Below the pieces are notes generated by a model that was not told where the DNA came from, ran no database searches, and worked only from the letters and a program-made list of their open reading frames with translations. From Magnolia sinica (lineage: Eukaryota; Streptophyta; Magnoliopsida; Magnoliales; Magnoliaceae), in the NCBI RefSeq assembly GCF_029962835.1, contig NC_080577.1:4526001-4590000 (forward strand): a stretch of 64,000 bases of DNA, read 5' to 3'. The position numbers and the translations under genes were made by a program. Shown here in pieces: positions 11,050 to 22,940 of the stretch. Every line of letters starts with the position of its first letter. Position 1 is the first letter of the stretch.

Positions 11050-11372
11050 TATGCTCGTGTGGGTGATCTACTGTGCAATCAACATCTCAGCGCTTCTACG
11101 TCATCGTGATCAGTGAGATCTCTCCGTTTTTCTTTTATTCTCTTATTGTTTATCCACTCCAGCGTGAGTGAAGAATGTTGTAACGTTCTACTTCATAGTG
11201 GATTGTTGATCTGGACGAGGTTCCGTGGTTTTTACCTCTTTGAGGGTTTTCCACGTAAAAATCTCTTGTGTCGTGTGGTTTGTGCTTTGATTTATTTCAT
11301 TGTTTTATTATGCCATAATTCTGGTTTGTTTTGGGAGGCTAGATCCTAAGGTTTTGTTCAAGGCCCCCAACA
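10615..11372 (+). repeat. Left LTR of the copia fossil
   Basis: It starts TGATGGGG and ends CCCAACA. It contains five or more copies of a palindromic word of the form CTCGACCAGTCGAG (about 10684-10820), TATAAATAG at about 10909, and a (GA)n run at 11009-11047. Confidence 0.9.
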
Positions 11373-14343
11373 AAGTGGTATCAGAGCTAAGTTCATTGAA
11401 CGGAGTGGGATCGGTTTTGAATTATGGAAAGTGGCTCACCGAGGATGATCAGTCTCAATGGTTCTAACTGGACCATATGGAAGGCTAAGATGAAGGACTT
11501 GCTTTATTGCAAAGACTTGTATTCTCCAATTCAAGGCATATCAGCAAAGTCAAAAGATATGTCAGATGATGATTGGAAGAAATTGGACCGGAAGGCGGTG
11601 GAGTTTATTAGACAATGACGGGATGATTCTGTGTTCCACCATGTATCTACGGAGACCTCAGCCGTTAGCCTATTGCTGAAATTGGAAGGGCTGTATGAGA
11701 GGAAGACAGCCGGTAATAAAATCTTCTTGATAAGACGACTTGTGAATCTCAAGTTCAAAGATGGTGGTTCTGTGGCTGAGTACATAAATGAGGTCAGCAA
11801 TATATTGTACTAGCTTTCTGCTATGAAGATGGTTCTGAATGATGAATTACAGGCTTTGCTATTGCTTAGCTCATTGCCTGATAGTTGAGAGACATTGGTG
11901 GTGTCTCTAAGTAACTCCGCGTCAGACAGAAAGGTATCTATGGAACATGTTACTAGCTGTCTTTTCAATGAAGAGACAAGGAGGAAGTCTCAGGGGTCTA
12001 CTCAACAAGAGGCTCCTGTGACACAAGAACGGGGGAGATGAAAGAACAGAAAAGGCGGGAAGGCCAAGATAAATCAAGAGGCAAGTCGAGTACAAGAAAG
12101 AATGTTGAATGCTGGAATTATGGCAAGAAAGACCACTACAAGAATGAATGTTATAAGAATAAGAACGACAAGAAAGGAAAAAGAAAGGAAAATGAAGATG
12201 AATCAGATTCCACTGTGGTTGCTTCAGATGGTGACGTTGTAATTATTCTTTTAGTAGATCACGATGTATGTCTTACGGTTACAAGTCAGGACACTGACTG
12301 AGTGATAGACTCGAGAGCCTCGTTTCATGCGACTCAACGCAGAGACTTCTTCATAAGCTACAAGTCAGGTGACTTTGGGACCATGAAGATGGAAAATTCT
12401 GGCGTATCGAAGATCGTAAGGGTTGGTGATATTTGTGTGAAGACTGATGTTGGCTGCATATTGGTTCTCAGGGATGTGAGGCATATCCCAAACCTTCGCC
12501 TCAACTTGATGTCGACGGGAAGGCTGGATGATGATGGTTATGAAAGCCGATTTGCTGGTGGGCGTTAAAAGCCCATTAAAGGTTCGTTGATCGCAGCCAG
12601 AGGAAAGAAGTGTTGCACCTTGTATAAGGTAAGTGTTAGTGTGTGCAAGGGTGTGTTGAATGCAGCGGAAGATTCAACTATTGACATGTGACACAGGCGT
12701 CTAGGCCACATGAGTGAAAAATGGCTTCAGGTACTAGCGAGGAAGTGACTTCTTCCAGACGTGACAGGTATACCTCTCAAAACCTGTATTGATTGTTTAT
12801 CAGGGAAACAATATAGAGTTTCATTTGTTAAAATTGTTTCTCATGTTAATAAAGTGCATGCATTAGATTTGGTTTATTCTGATGTTTATGGTCCTATGAG
12901 GACAAAAACCTTGGGTGAGGCATTGTATTTTGTCACTTTTATAGATGATGCATCTAGGAGGGTTTGGGTTTATGCTTTGAAATCCAATGACGAGGTCTTT
13001 GGTGTGTTTAAATTATTTCATGCTATGGTCGAGAGAGAGAGAGACAGGTAGATCATTGAAGTGCATCCGCACTGATAATGTTGGTGAATACATTAGTGAC
13101 TTTCATGAGTATTGTAAGTCCGTGGGTATACAACATGAACAGACGGTTCTCAAGACCCCCTAGCATAATGGTGTGGCTGAGCGAATGAATCGCACCATTG
13201 TAGAGAAAATCAGATGCATGTTATCCCATACGAAATTGCCCAGGACGTTCTGGGGAGAAGCAATGCACACGACAGTGTATTTGTTAAACATATCTCTATC
13301 AGCCTCGTTGAATGGAGAAGTGCTTGAGAAGGTGTGGACTGGACAAGATCCATCGTATGGTCATCTCAGAGTGTTTGGATGCAGGGCATCCGTTCACGTA
13401 CCAAAGGACGAGAGGTCCAAGCTCGATATGAAGGTCAGACAGTGTGTGTTCTTGGGGTGCGGTGATGAAAAATTCGGTTACAGATTGTGTGATCTGACCG
13501 AGAGGAAGCTCGTCAGGAGCAGAGATGTGGTTTTCTTTGAAGATTAGTGTATAGAAGACATTGGTAAGCCAGAGAATAATTAGCCTAGTTCATGTAAGTT
13601 AGAGGACATAGATCCGGTTATTCCTCCCGTGGTGCCTGATGACAGGGGAGTACAGTGAGGTGCAGAGAACGAGGGAGTTCCTACAGAAGATGGACCAGGG
13701 GAGCAACCCCTATCTGATCCACCTATTGAGCCACAGGTGAAGAGGTCATCTAGGAACAGACATCCGTCCAAAAGGTACTCGCCACATGAGTACATTATGT
13801 TCACTGATGGGGGAGAGCCAGAAGACTATTCTGAGGCCCTAACTGACGAGCATGAAGGGGACTGATTGAAAGTTATGCAAGAGGAGATGAGATCCTTACA
13901 TAAGAACCACACCTATGACATGGTGAAATGGATACTACGGTATTTAAGAGGCTCATTCAGGTTGAGAGTGCTGTGGTGACGGAAAACCTGTGTTAGAGGG
14001 CTACACAATGTAGATATGACATGTGACATAAACTCCAGGAAGTCTACATCGGGGTTCATGTTCACGTTTGTAAGGGGAGTGGTCTCTTGGCAGAGCAAGC
14101 TACAGAAGGTCGTAGCATTGTCGATGACAGATGCCGAGTACATCAAAGTCAAGGGCAATGAGCATATAATGTGTAGGCCGAGGAAGAGCTTATATATGCT
14201 GAAACGAGCTCCACGACAATGGTACAAAAAGTTCGACTCATTTATGTTGAAGCATGAGTATGACAGAACGGAATCAGACCACTGTGTGTTCACGCGCAAG
14301 TTTTTAAATAGTGAATTCCTTCTGAGTCGGAAAGGGAGAGATT

Positions 14344-15142
14344 TGATGAGGTTTTCCTCCTCAGGTCAGAGGAGATGTGGTGCGGTTCAGATACCACAAA
14401 TAATGGAATCACCGCGCTGCTTGACCAGTCGAGAGCATTGCTCGATCGGTCGAGTGAATAGTGCTTGATCAGTCGAGGGTCACTTGACTCAAAGTTCAGC
14501 GAGCTCAATGAACAGTGCTCAACCAGTTGAGGGCCGTCTCGACCAGTCGAGTAAATAGTCTTGACCAGTTGAGGACTCTGCTCGACTAGTCGTGGTTACA
14601 CAGATTTGAGTCCAGATCTTGCGCGGACTACAAAAATCTGAGGCCCTTTCGCAAGGGGTGCGAAAAGGAGTTTCCTAAATTATAAATAAGGTGCCTAGGG
14701 CCTTTCTAGGCAATGCAAGAGTGTTTCCTAAAGCTTTGCAAGGGTTTGCTAAAGAGTTTAGGGCTATCAAAGGTGTGAGAGAAAAAGAAAGAGAGATAGG
14801 AAGCTTGTAGAAGGGAGGTTATGATCGTGGAGGTGATCTACTATGCAATCAGCATCTCAGCGTTTTTACGTCCTCATGATCAGTGAGATCTCGCTGTTTT
14901 TCTTTTATTCTTTTATTGTTTATCCACTCCTGCGTGAGTGAAGAAGGTTATAACATTCTAGTTCATAGTGGATTGTTGATCTGGACGAGGTACTGTGGTT
15001 TTTACCTCTTTGAGGGTTTTCCACATAAAAATCTCTTGTGTCGTGTGGTTTGTACTTTGATTTATTTCATTGCTTTATTATCCCATAATTCTGGTCTGTT
15101 TTGGGAGGCTAGATCCTAAGGTTTTGTGCAAGGCCCCCAACA
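14344..15142 (+). repeat. Right LTR of the copia fossil
   Basis: It starts TGATGAGG and ends CCCAACA. It holds the same CTCGACCAGTCGAG-type repeats with extra copies, and the (GA)n run is nearly gone. Confidence 0.9.
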
Positions 15143-15147
15143 TGTGA

Positions 15148-16260
15148 CACATTATGGTGGTCTCCACATAGCTTTTTCCTGCACAGGCTCCGTGCAACAC
15201 CTGTGGTAGGGAAGCGAATTGGGCGCACTGAGTAAACTCTGTGGGGTCTACTATGATTTATATATTTTATCCACTCTGTCCATCCATTTTATCAAATAAT
15301 TTTAGAGCTTGAACCTAAACATGAAGCATATCTGAAGCTCAAGTGGACCACACCACAGGAAACAATGTGAATTGAACGTACTGTTGAAAAATTCTTGGAG
15401 CCATGGAAGTTTTGGATCAAGTTGATATTTGTGTTTTCCCTTCATTCATGTCCCTGTGATCTTATGAACAGGTTGGATGACAAATAAACATCATTGTGGG
15501 CCCTACCAAGGTTTCAACGGTGGAAATCATTATTCTCATTGTTTCCTGTGGTGTGGTCCACTTGAGCTTTGGATATGCTTCGATTTTAGGCTCAACCCCT
15601 AAAATGAGCTGAAAAAACAGATGGACGGCGTGGATAAACCACATACATTCACAGTGGGCCCCAGGGGATATGCAACGTAAAAGGCAAGTGAGAGTCTGGG
15701 CCACTCTTGAGGCTGCGGCTTTCATGTAAAATGCCTTCTCTGGGCCACTCGCGCTTTTAATATAGACCAGTACATTTTATTTTTTTTCGCACGTCCATTT
15801 TTCTCGAGATCGTGTGACCCACTTAATGAGTGGGCGGGGCTTAAGTTTTGGGTGTTTGTGTTATATCCACTCCGTCCATCCACTGAGCTAGCTCCTCTTA
15901 AGACATGAGCTCAAATATTTGGTGGATTCAAAACTCAAGTGAGCCACACTTCGTAAAGAGATGGTGATTAAATGTCAGCCATTGAAACCTTCTTAGGGCC
16001 CACAGAAGTTTTTGAATTAGGCTGATATTTATGTTTTCCCTTTAACCGGTTGGGATCACCCCATGAACAGGTTGGATGGCATATCAACATCACTGCAGGC
16101 CTTAGGAAGGTTTCAACGGTGGGCATTTCCACATCCACTGTTTCCTGTGGGGTATGGCCCACTTGTAACTGCCTCACTTTTGGGCTCATATTCTAACATG
16201 ATCTAGTGGATGAATGTCACAGAGACACTGTGGTGGGCCATGAAGCTTTTGGTTACAGAC
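15148..16260. mobile_element. MITE cluster (GGGCCCACCATGATG family)
   Basis: At least two elements of one palindromic family lie in tandem. One spans about 15230-15690: CTCTGTGGGGTCTACTATGA on the left, and its inverted counterpart with CACAGTGGGCCCCAG on the right. Another spans about 15830-16250. They share the internal phrases TTTCAACGGTGG, GTTTCCTGTGG and AACAGGTTGGATG. Confidence 0.65.
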
Positions 16261-16310
16261 TTAAAGGGGCTTCCTGGGCTAGCATTGCAGATGCATGCAA
16301 TATGGTTGGG

Positions 16311-16850
16311 GATTAGATACTGACAAGTTCAGTATCCAAATCGCTACTGAAGTGACGTCACCAAACTCTGTGGGCTCCACCATGATGCATGTGTTATATC
16401 CATACCGTCCATCCATTTGGAGAGATCATTTTATGGCATGATAAAAATAATGAGATAGATCTAAAGTTCAAGTGGACCCCACCATAGAAAGCAGTGGGGA
16501 TAGTGACATCCACCGTTCAAAACTTCTTAGGGGCCACATAAGTTTCTGATCAATCTTTTTTTTTTTTCACTTCATCTATCTCTATGTTAATTTATTAATA
16601 GGTTGGATCTAAAAAATACATCATGGTGGGCCCTATAAATGTTTCAACGGTGAGTGTAACTGATCCCACGGTTTTCTGTGGTGGGTCCACTTGAACTTTA
16701 GATCTATATCATTCTTTTCCTCATGCCATAAAACGATCTCTAAAAATTGATGGACGGTATGGATATAACACATGCATCATGGTGGGGTCCACAGATCTTG
16801 GTGACGTCACTTCAGTAGCGATTTGGATACTGGTCTTGTCAGTATCTCAT
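16311..16850. mobile_element. Palindromic MITE with long inverted repeats
   Basis: The left end (about 16313-16375) carries AGATACTGACAAG and CAGTATCCAAATCGCTACTG, then AAGTGACGTCACCAA. The right end (about 16790-16848) carries the same text inverted: TTGGTGACGTCACTTCAGTA, then GCGATTTGGATACTG and GTCAGTATCT. The body is also largely self-complementary, so a transcript would fold into one long hairpin. Confidence 0.8.
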
Positions 16851-17169
16851 CCAGGCTCGCCCAATACCATTACTAGGCAGTCCAAATGTGAAACATGCCC
16901 TGTCCCGAAAGCCACGTCCACAATCATACATGGTTAAACTTGTCGGTCTAGAGTGTAGCTGGTGGTTTCGTTTCAACGGCTCATTTTCCTTGCAAAGGTG
17001 TGGCCCACCTGATGAGTAAATTAGCCTATTTATGGCCACATGATGTTTAGGGTTAGCCCCACCTAATGAATATCGGATGGATGGACATTTATTGGACAGT
17101 AAAATAAAAAATAAAAAAAATCCAATGGTCCAGCGAATAAGTGTCCACAAATGGAGGTTAGAATTGTTT

Positions 17170-18420
17170 AACAAATCTGATTTTGGGACTGTGACTCAGC
17201 CGACGGTGTTTGCCACGGACTCGGTTTCGCTGGTGGCTAGTGGCGGGTGCTCTGTGGGCCCCTCTATTATGTATGCGTTTTATCCATCCTGATTTTAGGA
17301 CTTGATCCAAAAAAAAAAGGGGATCTAAATCTCTGGAGGACCACACCAATGGAAAAATGTAGTGATTGAATGTTCACTATTAAAAATCTCTTGGGCCCAC
17401 TATAATGTTTATTTGACATTGAACATGTTGATTAGGGGAACGGATTGGCTGCTCCCCCTGACACCAGCCCGGTGGCTGGTGGTTGGTGCTCTGTGGGCCC
17501 CGCCATGATGTACGTGTTTCATCCATTCCGTTAATACATTTTTACAGATCATTTTAGGGCTTGATACAAAAAATGATAGGGATATAAATCTTAGGTGGGC
17601 CACACCACGTGACAAAAATAATGAATGGATATTCACAATTAAAATCCTCCTAAGGCCCACTGTACTTTTTACTTGACATCCAATCTGTTGATTTGGTCAT
17701 AAAGACCCAGATGAAGGGAAAAAATAAATATCAGTTTGATCCAAACCTTTTATGGCCCCCAAAATGTTTTTAATGGTCAAAATTCATTCAACACTGTTTC
17801 CTGTAATGTGGTCACGTACATTAATACATTTTTACAGATCATTTTAGGGCTTAATATAAAAAATGATAGGGATATAAATCTTAGTGGGCCACACCACCGA
17901 ACAAAAATAATGAATGGATATTCACAATTAAAATCCTCCTAAGGCCCACTGTACTTTTTACTTGACATCCAATCTGTTGATTTGGTCATAAAGACCCAGA
18001 TGAAGGGAAAAAATAAATATCAGTTTGATCCAAACCTTTTATGGCCCCCAAAATGTTTTTAATGGTCAAAATTCATTCAACACTGTTTCCTGTAATGTGG
18101 TCCACTTGGGATTGAGATATACTTCATTTTTTTAATCATATCATAAAATAATATATAAAAATAGATGGACAGCATGGATGACACACATACATCATGGTGG
18201 GCCCCACAGAGCACCGACCACCAGCCAATGGCTGGTGTCAGGGGGAGTAGCCAATCCGTTCCCGTTGATTAGGTCATGCAAATGAGAAAAAACAAATATC
18301 AGCTTGATACAAAAATTTTATGATCGTTAAGAAGTTTTTAATGGTTGTTTAATTAATATTATTTCTTGATACATCTAAACCGGACCCCATGATTTATAGA
18401 CAGTTTAATCTGGTTACTTT
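17170..18420. mobile_element. Older MITE interrupted by a younger relative
   Basis: Left part 17170-17426 and right part 18273-about 18420 read as one element of the GGGCCCACCATGATG family once the insertion at 17436-18263 is removed. GACATTGAACATGTTGATTAG on the left continues as GTCATGCAAATGAG on the right, which matches the usual internal order of this family. Confidence 0.6.
17436..18263. mobile_element. Mutator-type MITE with 9-bp target duplication
   Basis: The element is 828 bp and flanked by exact 9-bp duplications GTTGATTAG (17427-17435 and 18264-18272), the size typical of Mutator-like transposases. The ends are inverted repeats of roughly 80 bp, beginning GGGAACGGATTGGCTGCTCC with its inverted match ending at 18263. 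Internally, 17531-17815 is repeated almost exactly at 17821-18103. Confidence 0.88.
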
Positions 18421-18603
18421 TACGACACGTAAGTAACGTCTAAGTGCCTGCGTATCATTAATCATACTCTGCCAGAGTATCGAAGTCCTTCGACAACTTT
18501 ATTAAGCCACGCAGCTTCATCTGTGCCCAAAAGCTGTTCGAACAAATTCCCCCAAAAAGGGTACTTCCCACATCTTCGCGCCCCTCTCTCTCACATACTC
18601 GAA

Positions 18604-21600
18604 ATGGATCCCGAAACCCAGAGCCAAATCGAGACGACTGTGATCGAGATTCTGAAAAACGCAGACATGGAGGAGATGACTGAGTTCAAGGTCCGAAGCG
18701 CGGCCGCAGAGAAGCTCGGGCTCGACCTGTCCACTACCGAATACAAGCGATTCGTCCGCCGCGTGGTGGAATCGTTTCTCCTCGCGAAGAAGGAGAAAGA
18801 AGAGGCGAACGAAGCCCAAGGAGAAGAAGGAGAAGAAGAAGAGGAGGAAGACACGAAGAGAGATGGCGGGAAAGAGTATGACGACGACGGTGATCTCATC
18901 ATCTGTAGGGTGAGTCAGATTCCCAAAACCCTAACTATACGTTTTTTTTTTTCCTTTCCTTTTTTGCTTTTTCATGGCAAATTGAAAGCATGATTTGGTG
19001 ATCCGCCGCTGATCTGATAGGCTTCACCGTGGATGGACGAAGATCTACATTTGGGACAATCATAACCGTTAGATTGGTTTGTTTGCAATAGATGGTTCAG
19101 AAAGTACATACAGCAACGGCCTTTTACATTCAGCTGGGTTTTCTTCTGGCATGGGAGAAACTTGGGCGGTGCTCCACCGACGTTGGGGGCCATCAGTTCA
19201 ATGGTTCAGATTGCCGAACCGAGGGCCTCGCATTCGCTGCTAGCTTTTTTTTTTTTTTTTAAAAAAAAATTATTATTTTAATTTGGGGTTTTATTTTGTT
19301 GTCACAGCTATCGAACAAGAGAAGGGTGACTATTCAAGATTTTAGAGGGAAAACACTGGTTTCGATAAGGGAATTCTATGAAAAAGATGGAAAGCAGATG
19401 CCATCTGCCAAAGGTAATATGCTCCTCTCTCTCTCTCTCTTTTGTTGGACTTTTTTCTTCTTCTGCTGAATGGAGTTACTTCATTAAAGTTGTGAACTTG
19501 AAATGGCTGGTATAGTGTAATTGTAATAGGGTTTGATTACTGTCTTAGTGATCTTTTTGGTAAAGGCCGCCCGAGTTATCAACAATCTGATCTGTAAACG
19601 TGCTTGATTTTGTTTGATACCTACTTAGAAAATGGTCCTCTCATGATAGACGGTCTGGATCCATACTTACAGTCATTTCGAGTTGTCTAGGCGCATATTC
19701 CCTACACGCTTGGTTTGTAATAGAGACTACAATTGCATCACAATTGGCTACCATTCTGAAAAGTTGTGGTGATTCATACTCCTCACATATGATAGTCATG
19801 TATTGCTATCAAGACAATCTAAATGGTCAGGTACGCTGTGGATGGATCATGTTTCCAAAATCACACTAATCATAAAAGTTTTAACCTACAATTATCTGCT
19901 ATCAAAATGAGTGGTTAAAGTTAAAATAGCAAATGGCCAAAATTTACATATGGAGGTTAAAGGCATAACAACCTGTTTTAGATTTTGGATATTCCAAGTA
20001 CATGCTAAGTCGCATTACATAAACTGTTTGGATTGTTCAAAAGGTTACCTGGCACAAAATGTAAAGTACAAAGTTGTTACATTTTTACAACAATAGGTAT
20101 GACTATATTTCTGAACCTTCATCTCCATGAATGGCTACTTTGGTGTCCTAGAGGAAAGGCGGTTGGTAGCTTTGTTAATGTCACATGCGTGCACACGGGA
20201 TTATGTATTCTCTGCTATGTGCGCAAAGTGGCAGACGTTTTTGAAATCCAACCCCTATGTTGGTTGAGGCCTGCTTCTCCTCAGCGCAACAGGTAAGCTA
20301 GTGCCCCATAATTATGTTTTAATAATGGTCCTAACCTTTGATTTCTAGAAAGGAAATTGAAAATTTCTTTTCAATGCTTTGAATTCATTTAGCTGCAATG
20401 ATTATTACACTTTCCTTTTTAGAGTAATTTTTCTATCAGGACAGAATAGCTTAGAATACACGATGTGAGTGGTTCTGCTGTCCAATCAGCACGTGGGCTT
20501 GAGTGGGGCCAATTGTCATGTGTATATGGAATCCTAATCATGCATCTAATTCAAGTTGTTATGTTCACCATACATACTAAGGTGGTGTGGCCCACATGAG
20601 AAAGCAAATGACTTGCTTTTTGGTGATTTCCTCCATCATGGTGGGTTTCACCTGATAAATGGGTCAGATAGCATATAAACAAGGTGGGCCACACCTTCTG
20701 GAAATTTCTACAGCGGGTGTCATTCTCTCCATAATGTCTCCTGGTGATCTTTTTGGCACAGACTGCCTGAGTTATGGATCAGGCTAGATTTTGGTTGGTA
20801 CGGTTAACATTGGGCGAATGTATCTAATGGACGACTGGGATGGCACTAACACATCTCACTGGCCCCCACAACTCCATGTGTATGAATGCACGTTACCAAT
20901 CCTCGTTAAGTCAGGGACCCTTTCTCATCCTCTGCGGGAGAGAACTGTTGCTGCTCCATACAATACTATAGGAAAATTGTCTCCCCCCTACTCTACCTCC
21001 TCGTAAATTGGAATCCTCTATACTGCCTGTTGTACGCAGCAATGGGTATACTTGAGCTATCTCGGCCCACTGTATCGTGTCTATGACATAAATTCCATCC
21101 ATCAGGTGTTTACTTTACAGCCCAACATCAGCCCTAGCCATAACTCAGGTCACACTATGGTGAACAAAGTAAATTCATGCTCAAACTCTTAAGCTCTCTG
21201 TGTGACCTACCTGAATTTTCGATCAGGCTGATTTTTCAGGTGTCCCTTCATCCTGTCAAGGAACATGTTTTGAATGGTTGGATGGAATATAAACACAATG
21301 GTGGGCCCAAACATAAACCTCTGGTTGCTCTTCTCATTCAATGATCCAAACTCATGGATACGGTGGTCCATTGTATACATCTTAACCAAAAATCTCCCAT
21401 ATTGGAAAATCCTAACTTATAGTTGGTGACCAACAAATAGATGGTTCAGAAAGCAAATTCAATAATTCTTCATGGCAAGGAATGGGGGAAAGGCCAAAGA
21501 CTAGATGGCTAGGATCTTACAGCATGAGAACTTTTGTGTATGAAAATCGGTATCGTCAGTTCCACGTAAGAAACTATGTCATGTGCATATTATGCACGGA

Positions 21601-22940
21601 TGCTCCTCTGTTTACGTCATGTGCTTGTGCATGTGCCACACCTCTAGTTTAAAAAAAATTGGAGTTGATTTGATGAGATGTCAACGTATAGGTGTAAGCA
21701 AAGCCAAAGTCCTTAATTTCACCATGTGCAGGATGGTTGGTGAGTTCGGATTGTGAAATGTGAACTATGAAACTTGAGACTGTTGGTACTTAGACAGTGT
21801 TATGCGATTCCTGCTGAATTAATGGTATTTTCTTAAAAAGAAAATATCCTATGATTTTCATTCAGTGATAACTATGAGTGCAACTTCAAATCCTATTTGA
21901 TAGACTTTGTAGACTACTAATATGGTTCTCTAAGAAATGTAACGGCATTGGATGTAATGATTGGTATTGTTTTAAAGTTACTTTTCTTCGATGTATTGAT
22001 GTATTGAGGGGTGATAAAATGATATTGCAGTAAACCTAGCGAGTTTGAGTTCTTTCCCATGTCTGATTGTGTAAGGGCGATGATATTGCCATAAACCTAG
22101 TGAGGTTTGAGTTCTTTCCCACATCTGAATGTCTAGTATGTGATGATCATTGCGATGCATAAAATGCTACAGATTGTTATACAGTGATGAAAGTTTGATG
22201 TGGAGTGTTAAAATTTGGCTATCTGGTCATACACTATTTTTAAAAAAAGTATTTCCGATACTCAAGCTACCTAATTTTGGTTTATGATCCAATCACTGAA
22301 GTGGATTGACAACTTCATGTGGATGAGATTGACCCCATCCATCAGGTGCACCATCCCTTGGTAGGCCTTGATGATCCAGAACTCAGGGTGGACTGTAGAA
22401 AACAGTGAAAATCTGTGCCTAAAATCTCCAAATTCACGTAGTGTGATCCACCTGAGTTTCAGGACTGATTTTTCAACGGTACCTCCATCTTGATGAGAAG
22501 AGTCATATGAACGGATTGGATAGCATATATAAACGACCATAAGCCCCATATACAACTGTCTCATCTGAACCTGTTCCTTATGGTGTGGCCTACCCGAGTT
22601 TGGAACCCACCCAGGTTTCAGGTGAAGATTTGGCAGCATCCCCCCACACCCCCACCCCCACACACCCCCTTTGATTACACGTGTGACGTAGTGCAGCTAG
22701 CACGGTTTCTATATTTGTTTATTTGCAGTAAAGACTTAATTAAGGTCAGCTTTAACATGCCGCATTAGTTTAAACCTCAAAGCTTGTCTTTCTTTATTTT
22801 TTGATGCTCTGACCTTCCTTTTTTGCTGATGTGTTTGTATTTCAGGGATAAGCTTGACAGCTGAACAATGGACTGCCTTCAGCAAATCTGTCCCTGCCAT
22901 AGAGGAAGCCATCAAGAAACTGGAATCAAGGCTGAACTGA
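18604..22940 (+). CDS. KELP: RNA polymerase II transcriptional coactivator KELP
   Basis: Three exons, 18604-18909, 19308-19413 and 22846-22940, give a 168-residue product; Arabidopsis KELP is about the same length. Donors are AGG|GTGAGT and AAAG|GTAATA; acceptors are CACAG|CTATCG and TTTCAG|GGATAA; all junctions keep the frame. Residues about 5-60 form the DEK C-terminal-like domain (ETTVIEILKNADMEEMTEF, then KLGLDLST). A Lys/Glu-rich, strongly acidic linker follows (about 62-93). Residues about 97-165 form the PC4 single-stranded-DNA-binding domain (RVTIQDFRGKTLVSIREFY, LTAEQW, then an AIEEAIKKLE helix). KELP proteins are nuclear, bind DNA and assist activator-dependent transcription, partnering with KIWI. 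Intron 2 is 3.4 kb, swollen by MITEs. The gene converges with DMS3. Confidence 0.95.
19414..22845. other. KELP intron 2, MITE-filled
   Basis: This 3.4-kb intron carries MITE-like blocks at about 20460-20760, 21100-21400 and 22260-22640, recognised by phrases such as GTGGTGTGGCCCACATGAG, CAATGGTGGGCCC and GTGTGGCCTACCCGAGTTTG. A short imperfect tandem repeat lies at about 22025-22125 (GATATTGC..TAAACCTAG..GAGTTTGAGTTCTTTCCC twice). No separate gene is visible. Confidence 0.6.

Larger units (their letters stand above)
10615..15142 (+). mobile_element. Ty1/copia LTR-retrotransposon fossil
   Basis: The element is 4.5 kb and flanked by exact 5-bp target duplications TGTGA (10610-10614 and 15143-15147). 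Its parts are: left LTR 10615-11372; primer-binding site TGGTATCAGAGC at 11376-11387; gag-like region about 11420-12290 with a CCHC-type knuckle near 12110; protease and integrase-type sequence about 12300-13550; a small RNase H-like piece about 14010-14160; a purine tract just before the right LTR; and right LTR 14344-15142. It is much shorter than a complete copia element and is clearly broken, with many breaks. The two LTRs differ at roughly 8% of positions by eye, so it is an old insertion. Confidence 0.9.
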
